Shown: positions 37,982-47,454, counted from the first letter of the stretch. The stretch: DNA of 64,000 bases from Prochlorococcus sp. AG-412-I05 (GCA_003214855.1 QCLC01000001.1:62001-126000); one strand, 5' to 3'. The notes: a model not told the origin generated them from the sequence alone. Numbers and translations are program-made.

Positions 37982-38552
37982 GGCTGCCTTTAGTTCTTGC
38001 GGCCACTATCGCTGGTGGCTGAAGCGCAGCCTTGGGCAATGCGAGCGCACATTGCTTTTCATTGGCTTGAATCCCTCCACGGCTACAGCTTCAGAGGATG
38101 ATCCAACCTTGCGGCGTTTGCTGGGGTTTTGCTGCTCCTGGGGTTATGGACACCTTCTTGTTGTGAATCTATTTGCCCGGATCAGTCAATCCACAGTGTT
38201 GCTTAAGCACTGTGCTGATCCGATTGGTGATGAAAATGATGATCAGCTTTTGACTCGGGCACGTCAGTGGTCTGAGAACCCTAATTGGGACCTTTGGTTT
38301 GGTTGGGGTTGTGGTGGAACTTTGCGTCGACGTGATCTTGCCTTCAAGGCTTTGTTTGAGCGTCATCGCCAGAACCGCATCAGGAACTTTCCTGCTGCGC
38401 GCGGTCCTCTCTCGCTTGGTTTGACGCGTGAGGGGCATCCCTGCCATCCCCTTTACATGCCTGGAAAAGAGGTGCTTCGACCATTTGATTGGGCAAGTGG
38501 GGCAACGATCGGCCATCCTGAGTCGATGGACCTTGGCATTACGGTTCACTGA
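37962..38552 (+). CDS. DUF1643 family protein
   Basis: 196 residues from GTG 37962, overlapping the wecB end by 20 bases; no ATG suits better. The N-terminal YRWWLKRSLG and the block LLFIGLNPSTATASEDDPTL are the mark of DUF1643, followed by FCCSWGYGHLLVVNLFARIS and VWFGWGCGGTLRRRDL-type sequence (WFGWGCGGTLRRRD). The function is not known; a phosphohydrolase or NTP-binding role has been supposed. The stop overlaps the next ATG (TGATG). Confidence 0.8.
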   Translation: MHSWASEAAFSSCGHYRWWLKRSLGQCERTLLFIGLNPSTATASEDDPTLRRLLGFCCSWGYGHLLVVNLFARISQSTVLLKHCADPIGDENDDQLLTRARQWSENPNWDLWFGWGCGGTLRRRDLAFKALFERHRQNRIRNFPAARGPLSLGLTREGHPCHPLYMPGKEVLRPFDWASGATIGHPESMDLGITVH

Positions 38553-38797
38553 TGACACGTACCCCACGCCGCTATGCGGTGTACCTCCATCTCTCCGGGG
38601 GACAGACCGAAAAAGTTCATTTTCCTACTCTTGAGACGTTTCAGCAGTGGTATCAGGGAATCGTCAACGCCTCAGGCAGTGGGGGGTTCGTGAACGTACC
38701 GCTTAGCGAGCTCGAGGGCGAGTATCTGGTGGTGCGTCCAGAGGCTGTGATCGGTGTGAGAGTGGAACCTCAGTTCGCAGCCCTCGATGACACCTGA
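38552..38797 (+). CDS. conserved small protein, unknown
   Basis: 81 residues. Beta-alpha pattern with YAVYLHLSGGQTEKVHFPTL, ETFQQWYQGIVNA and YLVVRPEAVIGVRVEP, no membrane segment. Starts one base before the DUF1643 stop ends and overlaps the antiporter start by 11 bases, so the three genes are probably one unit. I do not recognise a named family. Confidence 0.7.
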   Translation: MTRTPRRYAVYLHLSGGQTEKVHFPTLETFQQWYQGIVNASGSGGFVNVPLSELEGEYLVVRPEAVIGVRVEPQFAALDDT

Positions 38798-40052
38798 GCG
38801 GTTAGGCCTGCTTTGGGGGGTCACCGTCTTCGCAGGTGCCGGAGCTCGGATGTTGTCTGCTCTCTCTGGCCTTCCTGGTGTGGTGCTGTTGTTGCTATCT
38901 GGCCTGCTGATTGGTCGATCGGGTCTTGGTTTGGTTGAACCGCTGGATCTTGGTCAAGGACTTGAGACGATCGTTGGTCTGCTGGTGAGTCTTGTGCTCT
39001 TTGACGGTGGTCTCAATCTGCGCCTCCCTGGAGACACCATCAAGTCAACTGTGCTGCGCATCTTGCTGATCCGACTAGTGATTTCACTGGCCGCAGGTCT
39101 GCTGGCGGCGCATTGGCTGGCTGGTTTGGGTTGGTCAGTGGCAGCGGTTTACAGCGCCATCGTGCTGGCTACTGGTCCGACTGTTGTGACCCCGTTGGTG
39201 CAGCAGATCCGTTTGGCTTCTCCTCTGGGGGATGTTCTTGAGGCAGAGGGATTGGTGCTTGAGCCAGTGGGTGCAGTGCTGGCCTTGCTTTTGCTGGAGT
39301 TATTGCTAGGCGATTTACATGGTTGGCGGGAGGTTGCCTTCGGGCTGCTGGCCCGCCTGGGTGGTGGCGTGTTGATGGGGGCTGCTGCTGGTTGGCTTCT
39401 TTCAGAGGGATTGCGACGTTTAAAACCGGACCCTTCTGTAGGGCTGAGGTTGCAGCTCACCTTGGGTGTGTTGTTCCTCTTGTACGCAGTTTGTGAATGG
39501 TTGTTGCCGGAGTCGGGCTTGCCGGCTTCTGTAGCAGCGGGGGTGGTGGTCGGTCGCAGGCCTGTTACCCAGTCCGATCAGCTCGATGAGTTGATCCGGG
39601 AGCTGGCCCGTCTTGCTATCACAATGTTATTTCCACTTTTGGCTGCTGATGTCTCTTGGGGTGAGCTAAGTCCGCTTGGCTGGGGGGGGGTCAGTTGTGT
39701 GCTCGTACTGATGTTGGTTGTGCGTCCTGTTGCTGTCAGCATTGCCACTATTGGCTTGCCTCTTGATTTCAGGCAGCGATTGTTTCTTGGTTGGCTTGCA
39801 CCACGTGGGATTGTTACGGCCGCAGTGGCCTCTTTGTTTGCGATTCGCCTTGAGCAGGCTGGGATTTTAGGAGCCGGTCGGTTGCAAGGTTTGGTCTTTC
39901 TCACCATCCTGATGACGGTTGGCATTCAAGGCCTCACGGCACAGCCGCTGGCCAAGGCCTTGGGTTTAATCGCTCCTGAGGATTCAAACGAAGACGACTG
40001 CTCAGAGACAACGACGCAGCCTGTTCAAGTCTTGCCCGATCCTGGCCAGTAA
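38787..40052 (+). CDS. sodium/proton antiporter (CPA1 NhaP-like)
   Basis: 421 residues with about 12 helices. Family features: [53 protein letters not shown] (the ATDP-like charge motif region here reads ATGP), and [20 protein letters not shown] near the end. The variation at the usual ND/DD ion site is worth checking. It exports Na+ or K+ in exchange for protons. Its end overlaps the converging gltX by 51 bases. Confidence 0.87.
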   Translation: MTPERLGLLWGVTVFAGAGARMLSALSGLPGVVLLLLSGLLIGRSGLGLVEPLDLGQGLETIVGLLVSLVLFDGGLNLRLPGDTIKSTVLRILLIRLVISLAAGLLAAHWLAGLGWSVAAVYSAIVLATGPTVVTPLVQQIRLASPLGDVLEAEGLVLEPVGAVLALLLLELLLGDLHGWREVAFGLLARLGGGVLMGAAAGWLLSEGLRRLKPDPSVGLRLQLTLGVLFLLYAVCEWLLPESGLPASVAAGVVVGRRPVTQSDQLDELIRELARLAITMLFPLLAADVSWGELSPLGWGGVSCVLVLMLVVRPVAVSIATIGLPLDFRQRLFLGWLAPRGIVTAAVASLFAIRLEQAGILGAGRLQGLVFLTILMTVGIQGLTAQPLAKALGLIAPEDSNEDDCSETTTQPVQVLPDPGQ

Positions 40053-41432
40053 TCCCCATGTTGTGATTAGGTCTGGCCCTTGCAGGCGGCCTAGAAGCGC
40101 AGCTCTGAGGCTCTTCATGATCACACCTTTTTTGATGTTGGCAGCCTGCGCAGCATTGGTTATAAGTTGTTGTGCTTGCTTGACATCAAAACCGTCCCAG
40201 GAAGTGCTATCCAGCTGATCGAGAAGATTGCTAAGGCCTGCCTTGGCTCCTTCCACGGCAAGTTGGTTCAGGCCATCAGCTTGCAGCGTTGGCTCTTCGA
40301 AAAAAGGGCGGGCTTGATCGACACCATCCTTGAGCAGTGTCAGAGATGGACCAAGCAGCTCGGCTAGATCCAAACACCAGTTTTCTTCTGGCAGATCCCA
40401 GCCAGCCTGAGACCACAAGGGTTTGAGTTCATGCAAAAGTTGATCTTTAGGCAAGTCATGTAGAACTTGAGAGTTGAGCCAGTTGAGTTTGTCCCAGTCA
40501 AACTTTGCTCCTGCTTTATTGACTCGGTCAAAACTGAAGATGGTTGCCGCTTGCTGAAGAGTGAACCGTTCGTCAGTCCCTTCGGGGACTGACCAGCCAA
40601 GCAGGGTCATGTAGTTGGCCATAGCTTGGGCTGTGTATCCCATGGCTTGGAAGTCACTGATCGAGGTCACTCCATCCCGCTTGGAGAGCTTGCGTCCTTC
40701 GGAATTGAGAATGAGCGGGGTATGGGCGAATTGAGGTATTGGTAATCCAAGGGCCTCATAGATCAGCAGTTGTTTGGCCGTGTTTGCGATGTGATCTTCG
40801 CCGCGGATTACATGCGAGATACTCATGGCGGCGTCATCAACCACCACCACAAGGTTATAGAGCGGGTCGCCAATTTCCTTGGCTGGAGCCCGACGAGAGA
40901 TCACCATATCGCCACCTAAATCTGATCCGCTCCAGTGCATTGGACCGCGCACCAGATCCTTCCAACTGATGGCCGCATCATCATCAATACGGAAGCGCAC
41001 CACGGCACTTCTCCCTTCAGATTGGAAGGCGGCTTCTTGCTCGGGATTGAGGTCTCGGTGACGGTTGTCGTAGCGAGGGGCCTGGCCCTGGGCCTTTTGT
41101 GTTTCTCGCATGGCCTCGAGTTCAGTCTCGCTGGCGTAGCAGCGGTAGGCCAGGCCAGCATCGAGCAGCTTTTGGATTGCTGCTCGATGGTGATCCACAC
41201 ACTGGCTTTGAATGATGGGCTGTTCATCCCAGTTGAGGCCAAGCCACTTCAGACCTTCGAGGATGTTGGTCGTGAATTCAGGCTTGGATCGTTCTTTGTC
41301 GGTGTCCTCGATGCGCAAGAGGAATTGTCCCCCCTGATGGCGTGCAAAGAGCCAGTTGAAAACTGCCGTTCTTGCTGTGCCGATGTGAAGTGTGCCTGTT
41401 GGACTCGGGGCCAGTCGAACGCGCACCTTCAC
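40002..41432 (-). CDS. gltX: glutamyl-tRNA synthetase
   Basis: 476 residues from GTG 41432 ([17 protein letters not shown]). The HIGH motif is in [20 protein letters not shown] and the KMSKS equivalent in [18 protein letters not shown]. It charges tRNA-Glu, which in cyanobacteria also feeds tetrapyrrole synthesis through glutamyl-tRNA reductase and hemL (52167-53468). A tRNA-Asp gene lies 28 bases upstream on the same strand. Confidence 0.96.
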   Translation of the reverse strand: MKVRVRLAPSPTGTLHIGTARTAVFNWLFARHQGGQFLLRIEDTDKERSKPEFTTNILEGLKWLGLNWDEQPIIQSQCVDHHRAAIQKLLDAGLAYRCYASETELEAMRETQKAQGQAPRYDNRHRDLNPEQEAAFQSEGRSAVVRFRIDDDAAISWKDLVRGPMHWSGSDLGGDMVISRRAPAKEIGDPLYNLVVVVDDAAMSISHVIRGEDHIANTAKQLLIYEALGLPIPQFAHTPLILNSEGRKLSKRDGVTSISDFQAMGYTAQAMANYMTLLGWSVPEGTDERFTLQQAATIFSFDRVNKAGAKFDWDKLNWLNSQVLHDLPKDQLLHELKPLWSQAGWDLPEENWCLDLAELLGPSLTLLKDGVDQARPFFEEPTLQADGLNQLAVEGAKAGLSNLLDQLDSTSWDGFDVKQAQQLITNAAQAANIKKGVIMKSLRAALLGRLQGPDLITTWGLLARIGQDLNRLRRCL

Positions 41433-41459
41433 AATGACTCTCAGGATTAGGAATATGAA

Positions 41460-41533
41460 CGGGACCGACGGGGTTCGAACCCGCAACTTCCGCCGTGACA
41501 GGGCGGTGCTCTAACCAATTGAACTACGGTCCC
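41460..41533 (-). tRNA. trnD: tRNA-Asp (anticodon GTC)
   Basis: A 74-base minus-strand cloverleaf starting GGGACCGUAGUUC, with anticodon loop CUGUCAC (GUC), T-arm GGUUCGAACCC, acceptor CGGUCCC and discriminator G. CCA is not encoded. It lies just upstream of gltX. Confidence 0.96.
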
Positions 41534-41565
41534 AGATGAGCTCAGGTCCAGTCGGGAGCTCGCCG

Positions 41566-41682
41566 ATGGAAGCTGATCTGTGTCGCTTATGCGACCAAGA
41601 AAGTATCAACCTCTGCCCTGCCTGCCGTCAACTCGCTGGCGGTCGTCTTGTGATCCTTTTGAGGATTAATCGATTCGAATGA
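41566..41682 (+). CDS. candidate 38-residue protein with two CxxC motifs
   Basis: A short plus-strand frame from ATG 41566 encodes [20 protein letters not shown] followed by [12 protein letters not shown] and a basic end. The spacing CxxC-N8-CxxC fits a small zinc ribbon. It sits opposite the tRNA-Asp/62-residue gene spacer. No strong ribosome site is seen, so it could be chance; the four regularly spaced Cys argue for it. Confidence 0.35.
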   Translation: MEADLCRLCDQESINLCPACRQLAGGRLVILLRINRFE

Positions 41683-41800
41683 AATTGAAGACTTCGGATC
41701 TGCTTTTGGGACGCTTGTTTTCGATGTCGAAATAAAGACATCCCTAGTGGCGTTGAAGGTAGGGAACTCAGATAGAGAGCAAATCGCAAAGTTGGAATCA

Positions 41801-41822
41801 CCGTCCCTCTGATTAGGGACGG
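41801..41822 (-). terminator. hairpin at the end of the 62-residue gene
   Basis: Eight-base arms CCGTCCCT (41801-41808) and AGGGACGG (41815-41822) with a six-base loop overlap the stop codon of the minus-strand gene. A T-run after the stem is weak on that strand, so it may act as a 3' stabiliser or a weak terminator. Confidence 0.4.
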
Positions 41823-42001
41823 AATCCTGCAGGTTCGATTAGGCGTACTTGGTTCCCTCGAGCTGTGAATTCGCGTCCCTGATCGCTTTGCACGACCACA
41901 CGACCACCAGATTTGACTCGAATGACGCGTGCACGAACCCAACCTAGAGCGGCTGACTCGAGCACTTTGACGACATCACCAGGTTGAAGATCTAACTCCA
42001 T
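41813..42001 (-). CDS. small conserved SH3-like protein
   Basis: 62 residues from ATG 42001 (MELDLQPGDVVKVLESAALG). The sequence WVRARVIRVKSGGRVVVQSD then QGREFTARGNQVRLIEP is a short beta barrel pattern. Picocyanobacteria carry a conserved protein of this length between tRNA genes; its role is unknown. It lies between tRNA-Trp and tRNA-Asp on the same strand. An upstream frame extension overlaps the tRNA-Trp gene and is rejected. Confidence 0.75.
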   Translation of the reverse strand: MELDLQPGDVVKVLESAALGWVRARVIRVKSGGRVVVQSDQGREFTARGNQVRLIEPAGFRP

Positions 42002-42037
42002 TCTCGGAACGAGGAAACTGCAGGATGGGCCATCGGA

Positions 42038-42110
42038 CGCGCCGTGGAGGACTTGAACCCCCGACATCAGGTTTTGGAGACCTGCGTTCTACCAACTGAA
42101 CTAACGGCGC
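42038..42110 (-). tRNA. trnW: tRNA-Trp (anticodon CCA)
   Basis: A 73-base minus-strand cloverleaf beginning GCGCCGUUAGUUCAGUUGG, with anticodon loop CUCCAAA (CCA), T-loop GGUUCAAGUCC, acceptor ACGGCGC and discriminator G. It lies 63 bases after rplS on the same strand. Confidence 0.96.
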
Positions 42111-42173
42111 AAGGCGATGGACCCGTCGACCATCACAGAGGTGATGGCATTTGGATTGAACGAGGCCGAAACC

Positions 42174-42647
42174 TCAGCGGTCGAAGCGCTGCTTCACGCG
42201 GGTGGCCTTACCCACCCGTTCCCGCAGATAGAAAAGCTTCGCTCTACGCACTTTACCTCGCCGCTCCACCTTGATGGAGGCCACCTGAGGGCTATGCAGC
42301 ATGAAAACACGCTCGACACCGATGCCTTGGAAGATCCTGCGCACGGTGATGGTTTCATGAATTCCGCCGTGGCGCTTTGCAATAACAACACCCTCATAGG
42401 GCTGGATCCGTTCCTTATTCCCTTCACTGATGCGTACTCCTACTCGGACGGTGTCTCCCACGTAGATGTCATTTAAATCACTTTTCTGCTGTGTGGCCTC
42501 GAACTCTTGGATCAGGGCGTCAGCGCTGAGCCTGACTTTTGTGGCACTTTTGCTTGTTACATCAGTCACCATGGCTGAGCTGTTCTCAATTGTTGTCGTT
42601 TCAGTGTTGTCTTCGCTCATGGAGGTGTCTTTCGAATCCGCCGTCAT
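42174..42647 (-). CDS. rplS: 50S ribosomal protein L19
   Basis: 157 residues. The core from about residue 40 is standard L19: [69 protein letters not shown] and the basic [20 protein letters not shown]. About 35 extra N-terminal residues rich in Ser, Thr and Glu make it longer than the usual 115-120. L19 sits at the 30S/50S interface. Confidence 0.96.
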   Translation of the reverse strand: MTADSKDTSMSEDNTETTTIENSSAMVTDVTSKSATKVRLSADALIQEFEATQQKSDLNDIYVGDTVRVGVRISEGNKERIQPYEGVVIAKRHGGIHETITVRRIFQGIGVERVFMLHSPQVASIKVERRGKVRRAKLFYLRERVGKATRVKQRFDR

Positions 42648-43187
42648 CCCAGCTCAGGGTTGACTAGCCAAACGACAATTCTACCTGCTGATCAGTCTTG
42701 CCTTGAGTAGTTTTGCCATTGCTTGGCGGTGAAAGCTCCTGAGTCGATGCTTGGCCATTGCGATGGCTCACAAGCTTTTTGGGAATCTCACTTCGTCAGG
42801 AAGCCTTCAGCAGCATTTTTGCGCATGTGATCAGCGTTCGAAGCAGTCAAAGGGCATTGCTTAGAACCTCCTGTGGCTCAGCATGGGAGCAGGCCATTCA
42901 CCTTCATGCAAGGTGGTGCTTCTTAGCGAATCACGTTGTTTATCGGACATCTCTGACCAGTGTCGCAACAGGGGATATGTGCCTCATGAAGTCATCTTGA
43001 GATCAGCAAAGAAATCACCACTCATGGACCCAGCAAGCCAGGGATGCGGCTAACGGGGTTGCTTGAAGCGCTTCATTCGCGCCGTTCCTAGTAGAGAGAT
43101 TGATAGCGTGACTAATGGAAAGATGGAAGTCGGGCAGAGCCGATAACCGTTCATTTGATTTTTTCATATCAGTTTTTCTTCAGCCCT
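42648..43187. other. 540-base spacer between rplS and map
   Basis: No supportable gene. The left end holds the rplS promoter, the right end the map promoter, with an AT-rich tract at about 43150-43175. One open frame (42758-43000) has no protein-like features. The middle section shows no clear repeat or RNA fold by eye; its length is more than two promoters need. Confidence 0.45.
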
Positions 43188-44027
43188 ATGAACCTCTTCG
43201 CTGATCTGCTGGCCTCAACTTCAGAGGCGCGCGCAACGGCTACAGGGCCTCGAATTCAACAGCGTCGAGGGGTGGAAATCAAGTCGTCAAGGGAGTTGGC
43301 GATCATGCGCAAGGCAAGCCACATCGTGGCCACGGTTCTGCGCGAGATCATGGAGATGGCCGAGCCTGGCCAGACGACTGCTGATCTTGACGTTTATGCC
43401 GAGCGCAGGATCCGTGAGATGGGCGCAACCCCTAGCTTCAAGGGCTATCACGGCTTCCCTGCCTCGATCTGCGCGAGCATTAACAATGAAGTTGTGCATG
43501 GCATTCCAGGCCCTAAGCGAGTGATCAAGTCCGGTGATCTTCTCAAAGTCGACACTGGGGCTTACTACGAGGGATATCACGGTGACAGTTGCATCACCAT
43601 CTGCGTTGGGGAGGTGCCTGAATCTGGGCGGAAACTTAGTCGCGTGGCCCAAGAATCCTTGATGGCAGGGCTCTCTAAGATTCGAGCGGGCAACACTCTT
43701 CTTGATATCGCAGGAGCCGTTGAGGATCATGTCAAGGCTCATGGCTACAGCGTGGTGGAGGATTACACCGGTCACGGTGTGGGTCGCAACTTGCATGAAG
43801 AGCCTTCCGTTTTCAACTTCCGCACGGATGACCTACCCAACATCACTTTGCGTTCAGGGATGACTTTGGCCGTCGAGCCGATACTCAATGCTGGCAGTAA
43901 GGCTTGCCGCACACTTAAAGATCGCTGGACGGTTGTGACTCAAGACGGCAGTCTTTCGGCTCAGTGGGAGCACACCATCGTGGTCACCTCTGATGGCTGC
44001 GACATCCTCACTGATCGGGGCGACTAA
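43188..44027 (+). CDS. map: methionine aminopeptidase
   Basis: 279 residues from ATG 43188 (MNLFADLLASTSEARATATG). The first 30 residues are an extension before VEIKSSRELAIMRKASHIVA. Metal ligands are seen in LLKVDTGAYYEGYHGDSCIT (two Asp), GHGVGRNLHEEPSVFNFR (His), TLAVEPILNAGSKACR (Glu) and WEHTIVVT (Glu). It removes the initiator Met from nascent proteins. It converges on the SDR gene, overlapping by 20 bases. Confidence 0.96.
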   Translation: MNLFADLLASTSEARATATGPRIQQRRGVEIKSSRELAIMRKASHIVATVLREIMEMAEPGQTTADLDVYAERRIREMGATPSFKGYHGFPASICASINNEVVHGIPGPKRVIKSGDLLKVDTGAYYEGYHGDSCITICVGEVPESGRKLSRVAQESLMAGLSKIRAGNTLLDIAGAVEDHVKAHGYSVVEDYTGHGVGRNLHEEPSVFNFRTDDLPNITLRSGMTLAVEPILNAGSKACRTLKDRWTVVTQDGSLSAQWEHTIVVTSDGCDILTDRGD

Positions 44028-44814
44028 TGCTGGAGTTGACTTGTTTTTGATTGTCTGTGGATCCACTACCTAACAATCGGGCGTAAATCATTCGCCCTAG
44101 TTCGGTCAGGGGCATCAGTAGATAAGTGAGAGGGTTGGGGGTGACGATGATCAGATTGAAGCCAAGGTCGGCTTGTTGAACAATTTGGCTGGCTACTAGA
44201 TCAGCAGACATTAATCCGATTGGATTGAGCTCTGAGCGGAAGGGGCCAAGGACAAGCTTGCGGATTTTGAAGAGTTTGCGTTGATTCGAGGTGAGGTTGT
44301 TCCAGCGCAGGCTGACCAGCTGACCGATCAACCGCTTGCTGATTTCATAGGTGGGGCTGAGGGCTGGTTGGATTTCAGCTTCTGATGTGTTCACCCATAG
44401 CTCGCGGGGGCGTATGGATGGTTCTGCTTTGAGGGCGAGGCTCTCAAAGAGTTCCATTAAGCGCCAGCTGCTCAGAGCATTCACCTCTAAGGCCGCTTTG
44501 ATGTCTTTCGGTGTCTGACGTCCCTGCGGATTGATGCCGTGATTGAGCACGAGCACGTCAAGGCTCACCAGGGTGCTTTTGAGGGATGCTTCTTGGCTGC
44601 ACTTCCATTGCACCCATTCCTGGGGTGCATCGTCTGATGGCTCTGTGGAGGGAATCGGTCCATGGGTCAATCCGATCACAACAGCCCCCCGGGAGCGCAG
44701 CTTTTGGGTTAGGGCCCTTCCAAGACTTCCACTGGCTCCAGTGATGCCGATGCGGCAGTTTGACCAGCGGTTGTTGAGAGTTGTGATCTGTCCCATTTCT
44801 TCAGCTTGGGGCAT
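44008..44814 (-). CDS. short-chain dehydrogenase/reductase family protein
   Basis: 268 residues from ATG 44814; a Met six codons in is another option. Cofactor motif IGITGASGSLGRALTQKLRS and the YEISK active-site pair are present, with LNHG in place of the usual NNAG. The C-terminal part ends in LTYLLMPLTELGRMIYARLL, a membrane-associated-looking segment. This form occurs in cyanobacteria as part of proteins labelled bifunctional sterol desaturase/SDR; substrate unknown. Confidence 0.8.
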   Translation of the reverse strand: MPQAEEMGQITTLNNRWSNCRIGITGASGSLGRALTQKLRSRGAVVIGLTHGPIPSTEPSDDAPQEWVQWKCSQEASLKSTLVSLDVLVLNHGINPQGRQTPKDIKAALEVNALSSWRLMELFESLALKAEPSIRPRELWVNTSEAEIQPALSPTYEISKRLIGQLVSLRWNNLTSNQRKLFKIRKLVLGPFRSELNPIGLMSADLVASQIVQQADLGFNLIIVTPNPLTYLLMPLTELGRMIYARLLGSGSTDNQKQVNSSISRPDQ

Positions 44815-44844
44815 CCTTTGGTGAGAGCTTCGAGTTGACTGACG

Positions 44845-45225
44845 TTGCCAATTCCCTCCGAAGCGGCCCAGTTGGCCTTGTTTGCACCCTATTGCGGTGG
44901 TCTTTCCAGGCAGGCTGATCTGCAGCGTGCCCTGCGGCTCTTGGCTCAGAGTTCATTGAAAGGAGAGCGACCACTTCAAGGTGGTCGTGTTCATCGCTTC
45001 ACACTTCGTTGGCAGGGAGCTAGGTCGCCACTGGAGCTGTGTTCTTGTCAGTTGTGTTTCCCAGACATCCAAGCTTTGACCTACACCTTTGATGTGTCTA
45101 CGCATCAACTTGTGGATTGGTTGATGGACTGGCCTGAGTTTGGCGGTCAGGGAGACCTAGACCTGCCCAATCGATTCTGGAAGTGGCTGCTGTTGGGTTC
45201 TGAAGAGTCAGTGGGTGACGCCTAA
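44845..45225 (+). CDS. conserved hypothetical protein
   Basis: 126 residues from TTG 44845; an in-frame stop at 44836 prevents a longer protein. Features are GGLSRQADLQRALRLLAQSS, a basic stretch and a Cys pair in ELCSCQLCFPDIQALTYTFD, then WLMDWPEFGGQGDLDLP and a Trp-rich end. No membrane segment. Family not recognised; it lies divergent from the SDR gene and before the BioD-like gene. Confidence 0.65.
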   Translation: MPIPSEAAQLALFAPYCGGLSRQADLQRALRLLAQSSLKGERPLQGGRVHRFTLRWQGARSPLELCSCQLCFPDIQALTYTFDVSTHQLVDWLMDWPEFGGQGDLDLPNRFWKWLLLGSEESVGDA

Positions 45226-45257
45226 ATTGCTCAGCTATAGGAACAGGGAGTCCACTG

Positions 45258-46358
45258 ATGGGCAAGACCTTGCTGATTGGATCTTGTGAGCCATTCAGTG
45301 GTAAATCGGCGTTGGTACTTGGTCTCGCTCGCCAGTTGATAGCAGCGAATCAGCCAATTCGCTTTGGGAAGCCTCTGGCCACGAGTGTGGAATGGGACCC
45401 CGCAGTTTCCCCTCTTCCCGAACCTTTAATTGATGATGATGTTCGGTTTGTTGGTGCAACCCTGGGTTTGTCTGAGCATCAGCTGATTCCCTCTTTGCAT
45501 CTCCTGGCAAAGGCAACGGCTGATCACCGTTTGGCGATGTCTCAAATGGATGCTGGCAAAGGATTCGAGGACCTATGCAAACAGCTCGATCTTCATGCTG
45601 AGGGCCTCACCCTTCTTGAAGCAGCGGGTAGCTTGCATGAAGGCCTTCTTTACGGTCTCAGTCTTGGTCAGCTGGCCCATGGCTTGGATGCCCGCGTCGT
45701 GCTGGTGCATCTCTGGCAGGACAGCCGCAGCGTCGATGCTTTGTTAGCGGCGAAGGAACAGCTTGGAGATCATCTGGTGGGCATCGTTTTGAATGCGGTA
45801 AAACCAGATGAAATTGATGATCTAGAAACCAATGTGGTGCCTGCCCTGGAGTCCCTTGGACTGGCGGTGTTCGGAGTGATGCCCCATTCACCACTCTTGC
45901 GCAGCGTGACTGTGGGTGAGTTGGTTAGGCGTCTAGGAGCCCGGGTGATCTGTTGCTCTGAGCGACTTGAGCTTCTGGTTGAGAATCTCAGTATCGGTGC
46001 CATGAATGTGAATTCCGCTCTGGAATTTTTCCGTCGTCGTCGCAACATGGCTGTGGTGACTGGTGCTGACCGCACTGATATTCAGTTGGCGGCCCTCGAG
46101 GCTTCGACTCAGTGCTTGATCCTCACCGGTGCAGGGCAACCTTTGCCGCAGTTGATTAGTAGGGCAGAAGAACTTGAGGTTCCCTTACTCAAGGTGGATC
46201 ACGACACACTGTCTACCGTGGAAGTGATTGAGCAGGCCTTTGGTCATGTGCGATTGCATGAGGCCGTTAAAGCAACCTATTCCTTCCGATTGGTGGAAGA
46301 ACACTGTTGCTTGGAACGTTTGTTTGATGTTCTGGGGTTGCCTGTGCAGGGTCGATGA
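45258..46358 (+). CDS. BioD-like P-loop protein with DRTGG-type domain
   Basis: 366 residues. The N-terminal part is a P-loop AAA_26/BioD-like domain with LIGSCEPFSGKSALVLGLAR, a PEPLIDDDVRFVGATL segment and HGLDARVVLVHLWQDSRSVD. The C-terminal half (from about 215) is DRTGG-like, with MNVNSALEFFRRRRNMAVVT and GADRTDIQLAALEASTQC. This order equals the N-terminal regulatory half of large phosphate acetyltransferases, without the catalytic Pta domain. A metabolic or nucleotide sensor role is only a guess. A DprA-fold gene follows by 25 bases. Confidence 0.8.
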   Translation: MGKTLLIGSCEPFSGKSALVLGLARQLIAANQPIRFGKPLATSVEWDPAVSPLPEPLIDDDVRFVGATLGLSEHQLIPSLHLLAKATADHRLAMSQMDAGKGFEDLCKQLDLHAEGLTLLEAAGSLHEGLLYGLSLGQLAHGLDARVVLVHLWQDSRSVDALLAAKEQLGDHLVGIVLNAVKPDEIDDLETNVVPALESLGLAVFGVMPHSPLLRSVTVGELVRRLGARVICCSERLELLVENLSIGAMNVNSALEFFRRRRNMAVVTGADRTDIQLAALEASTQCLILTGAGQPLPQLISRAEELEVPLLKVDHDTLSTVEVIEQAFGHVRLHEAVKATYSFRLVEEHCCLERLFDVLGLPVQGR

Positions 46359-46383
46359 CCACTGCTAGCTTCGATCCATCGTC

Positions 46384-46908
46384 ATGGGGATGTCCTTGAG
46401 TCAGTCTCTGGATCTCCCTGACCTTGATCGGGTCGATACCCTTGCCCAAGAGCTGGCCCTCTTGCAGGACAAGGGCAAGCGCCGCATTGCCATGCTCGGC
46501 AGTCGCCATGTGCCGGTGGTAGCGATTCATCTTGTTGAATTGATGGCGCGCTCCCTTGCTCAAGAGGGTCATTCTCTGATCACCTCCGGTTCACAGGGGG
46601 TGAATGCCGCGGTGATCCGTGGGGTATTGGAGGCGGATGCCTCTTGCCTCACTGTGTTGCTTCCCCAGAGCCTTGATCGTCAGGCCCCTGAGATTCGCGA
46701 TCAGCTCAACTCTGTGCTTCATCTCATCGAAAAACCTGAGCACGATGAGCTGTCGTTACCGATGGCTAGCAGTCTTTGCAATCAGGAGATCATCAGTCGC
46801 TGTGATCAATTGATCTGCTTTGCTTTCCATGACAGTGAAACGTTATTGACCAGTTGTCGCAGTGCTGAGGATATGGGCAAGGTTGTGAGCCTTTTGTTCT
46901 TTGATTGA
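46384..46908 (+). CDS. DprA/LOG-fold (SLOG) Rossmann protein
   Basis: 174 residues from ATG 46384; ATG 46390 is as good. The Rossmann-like core has RRIAMLGSRHVPVVAIHLVE, LAQEGHSLITSGSQGVNAAV and CLTVLLPQSLDRQAPEIRDQ, matching the nucleotide-binding DprA-like fold without the winged-helix tail. Cyanobacterial relatives are annotated as DNA recombination-mediator protein A. It probably binds nucleotides or single-stranded DNA. It is co-directional with the BioD-like gene. Confidence 0.75.
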   Translation: MGMSLSQSLDLPDLDRVDTLAQELALLQDKGKRRIAMLGSRHVPVVAIHLVELMARSLAQEGHSLITSGSQGVNAAVIRGVLEADASCLTVLLPQSLDRQAPEIRDQLNSVLHLIEKPEHDELSLPMASSLCNQEIISRCDQLICFAFHDSETLLTSCRSAEDMGKVVSLLFFD

Positions 46909-46910
46909 GT

Positions 46911-47354
46911 TCAGCGACGCGGCAGTGGCAGAACCTGTAGTTGTGTGCCTTCACGGCCCATCACCACGACCTGATCACCGGCGTTTATTGGAGTCTCCAG
47001 GTCGATCGAACTGGCGGCCCAGCTTTGTCCATGCCAACGCACACGCCCATCTCCTCCAGCTTTGATTGGCGTCAGAACTTCGGCGATATCATCGCGTTGG
47101 CGAAGCCCACCTGGACTGGGGTTGCGGCGAGCTGACCAACGAGTCAGCCAGAGAGTCCCTAAAACCGTGATCAGCAGGAAGAAGATCATCTGCAAGATCA
47201 GTGGCATGGGAGTGATTGCAGTCAAAATCGATACCACTAAGGCTCCAAGCGCTGCGAACATCAGGCCATCGAAGCTCGGTTGAGCTAGCTCAATGGCTAG
47301 GAGGAGGCCAGCTACGGCGAGCCAAATCAGAGGAATCCAGGTGGGAGAAGGCAA
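46911..47354 (-). CDS. NfeD-like membrane protein
   Basis: 147 residues with two or three helices (WIPLIWLAVAGLLLAIELAQ, GLMFAALGALVVSILTAI, ILQMIFFLLITVLGTLW) and a C-terminal OB fold, GDGRVRWHGQSWAASSIDLE and INAGDQVVVMGREGTQLQVL. NfeD proteins work with SPFH/stomatin proteins; the divergent gene at 47455 is such a protein. The gene converges on the DprA-fold gene with two bases between. Confidence 0.85.
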   Translation of the reverse strand: MPSPTWIPLIWLAVAGLLLAIELAQPSFDGLMFAALGALVVSILTAITPMPLILQMIFFLLITVLGTLWLTRWSARRNPSPGGLRQRDDIAEVLTPIKAGGDGRVRWHGQSWAASSIDLETPINAGDQVVVMGREGTQLQVLPLPRR

Positions 47355-47454
47355 GGGATAGGGCGCAGGGCTTTCTCTATCTACTTTGGAGAAGAGAAAG
47401 CTGTTTGGAAGGGCTTTGCCGTGGTTCGTTTACCGACCTAGGTTTGACCTACAC

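Noticed and set aside
42758-43000. 80-codon frame in the rplS-map spacer
   Set aside because: No fold, motif or ribosome site; composition like random sequence.
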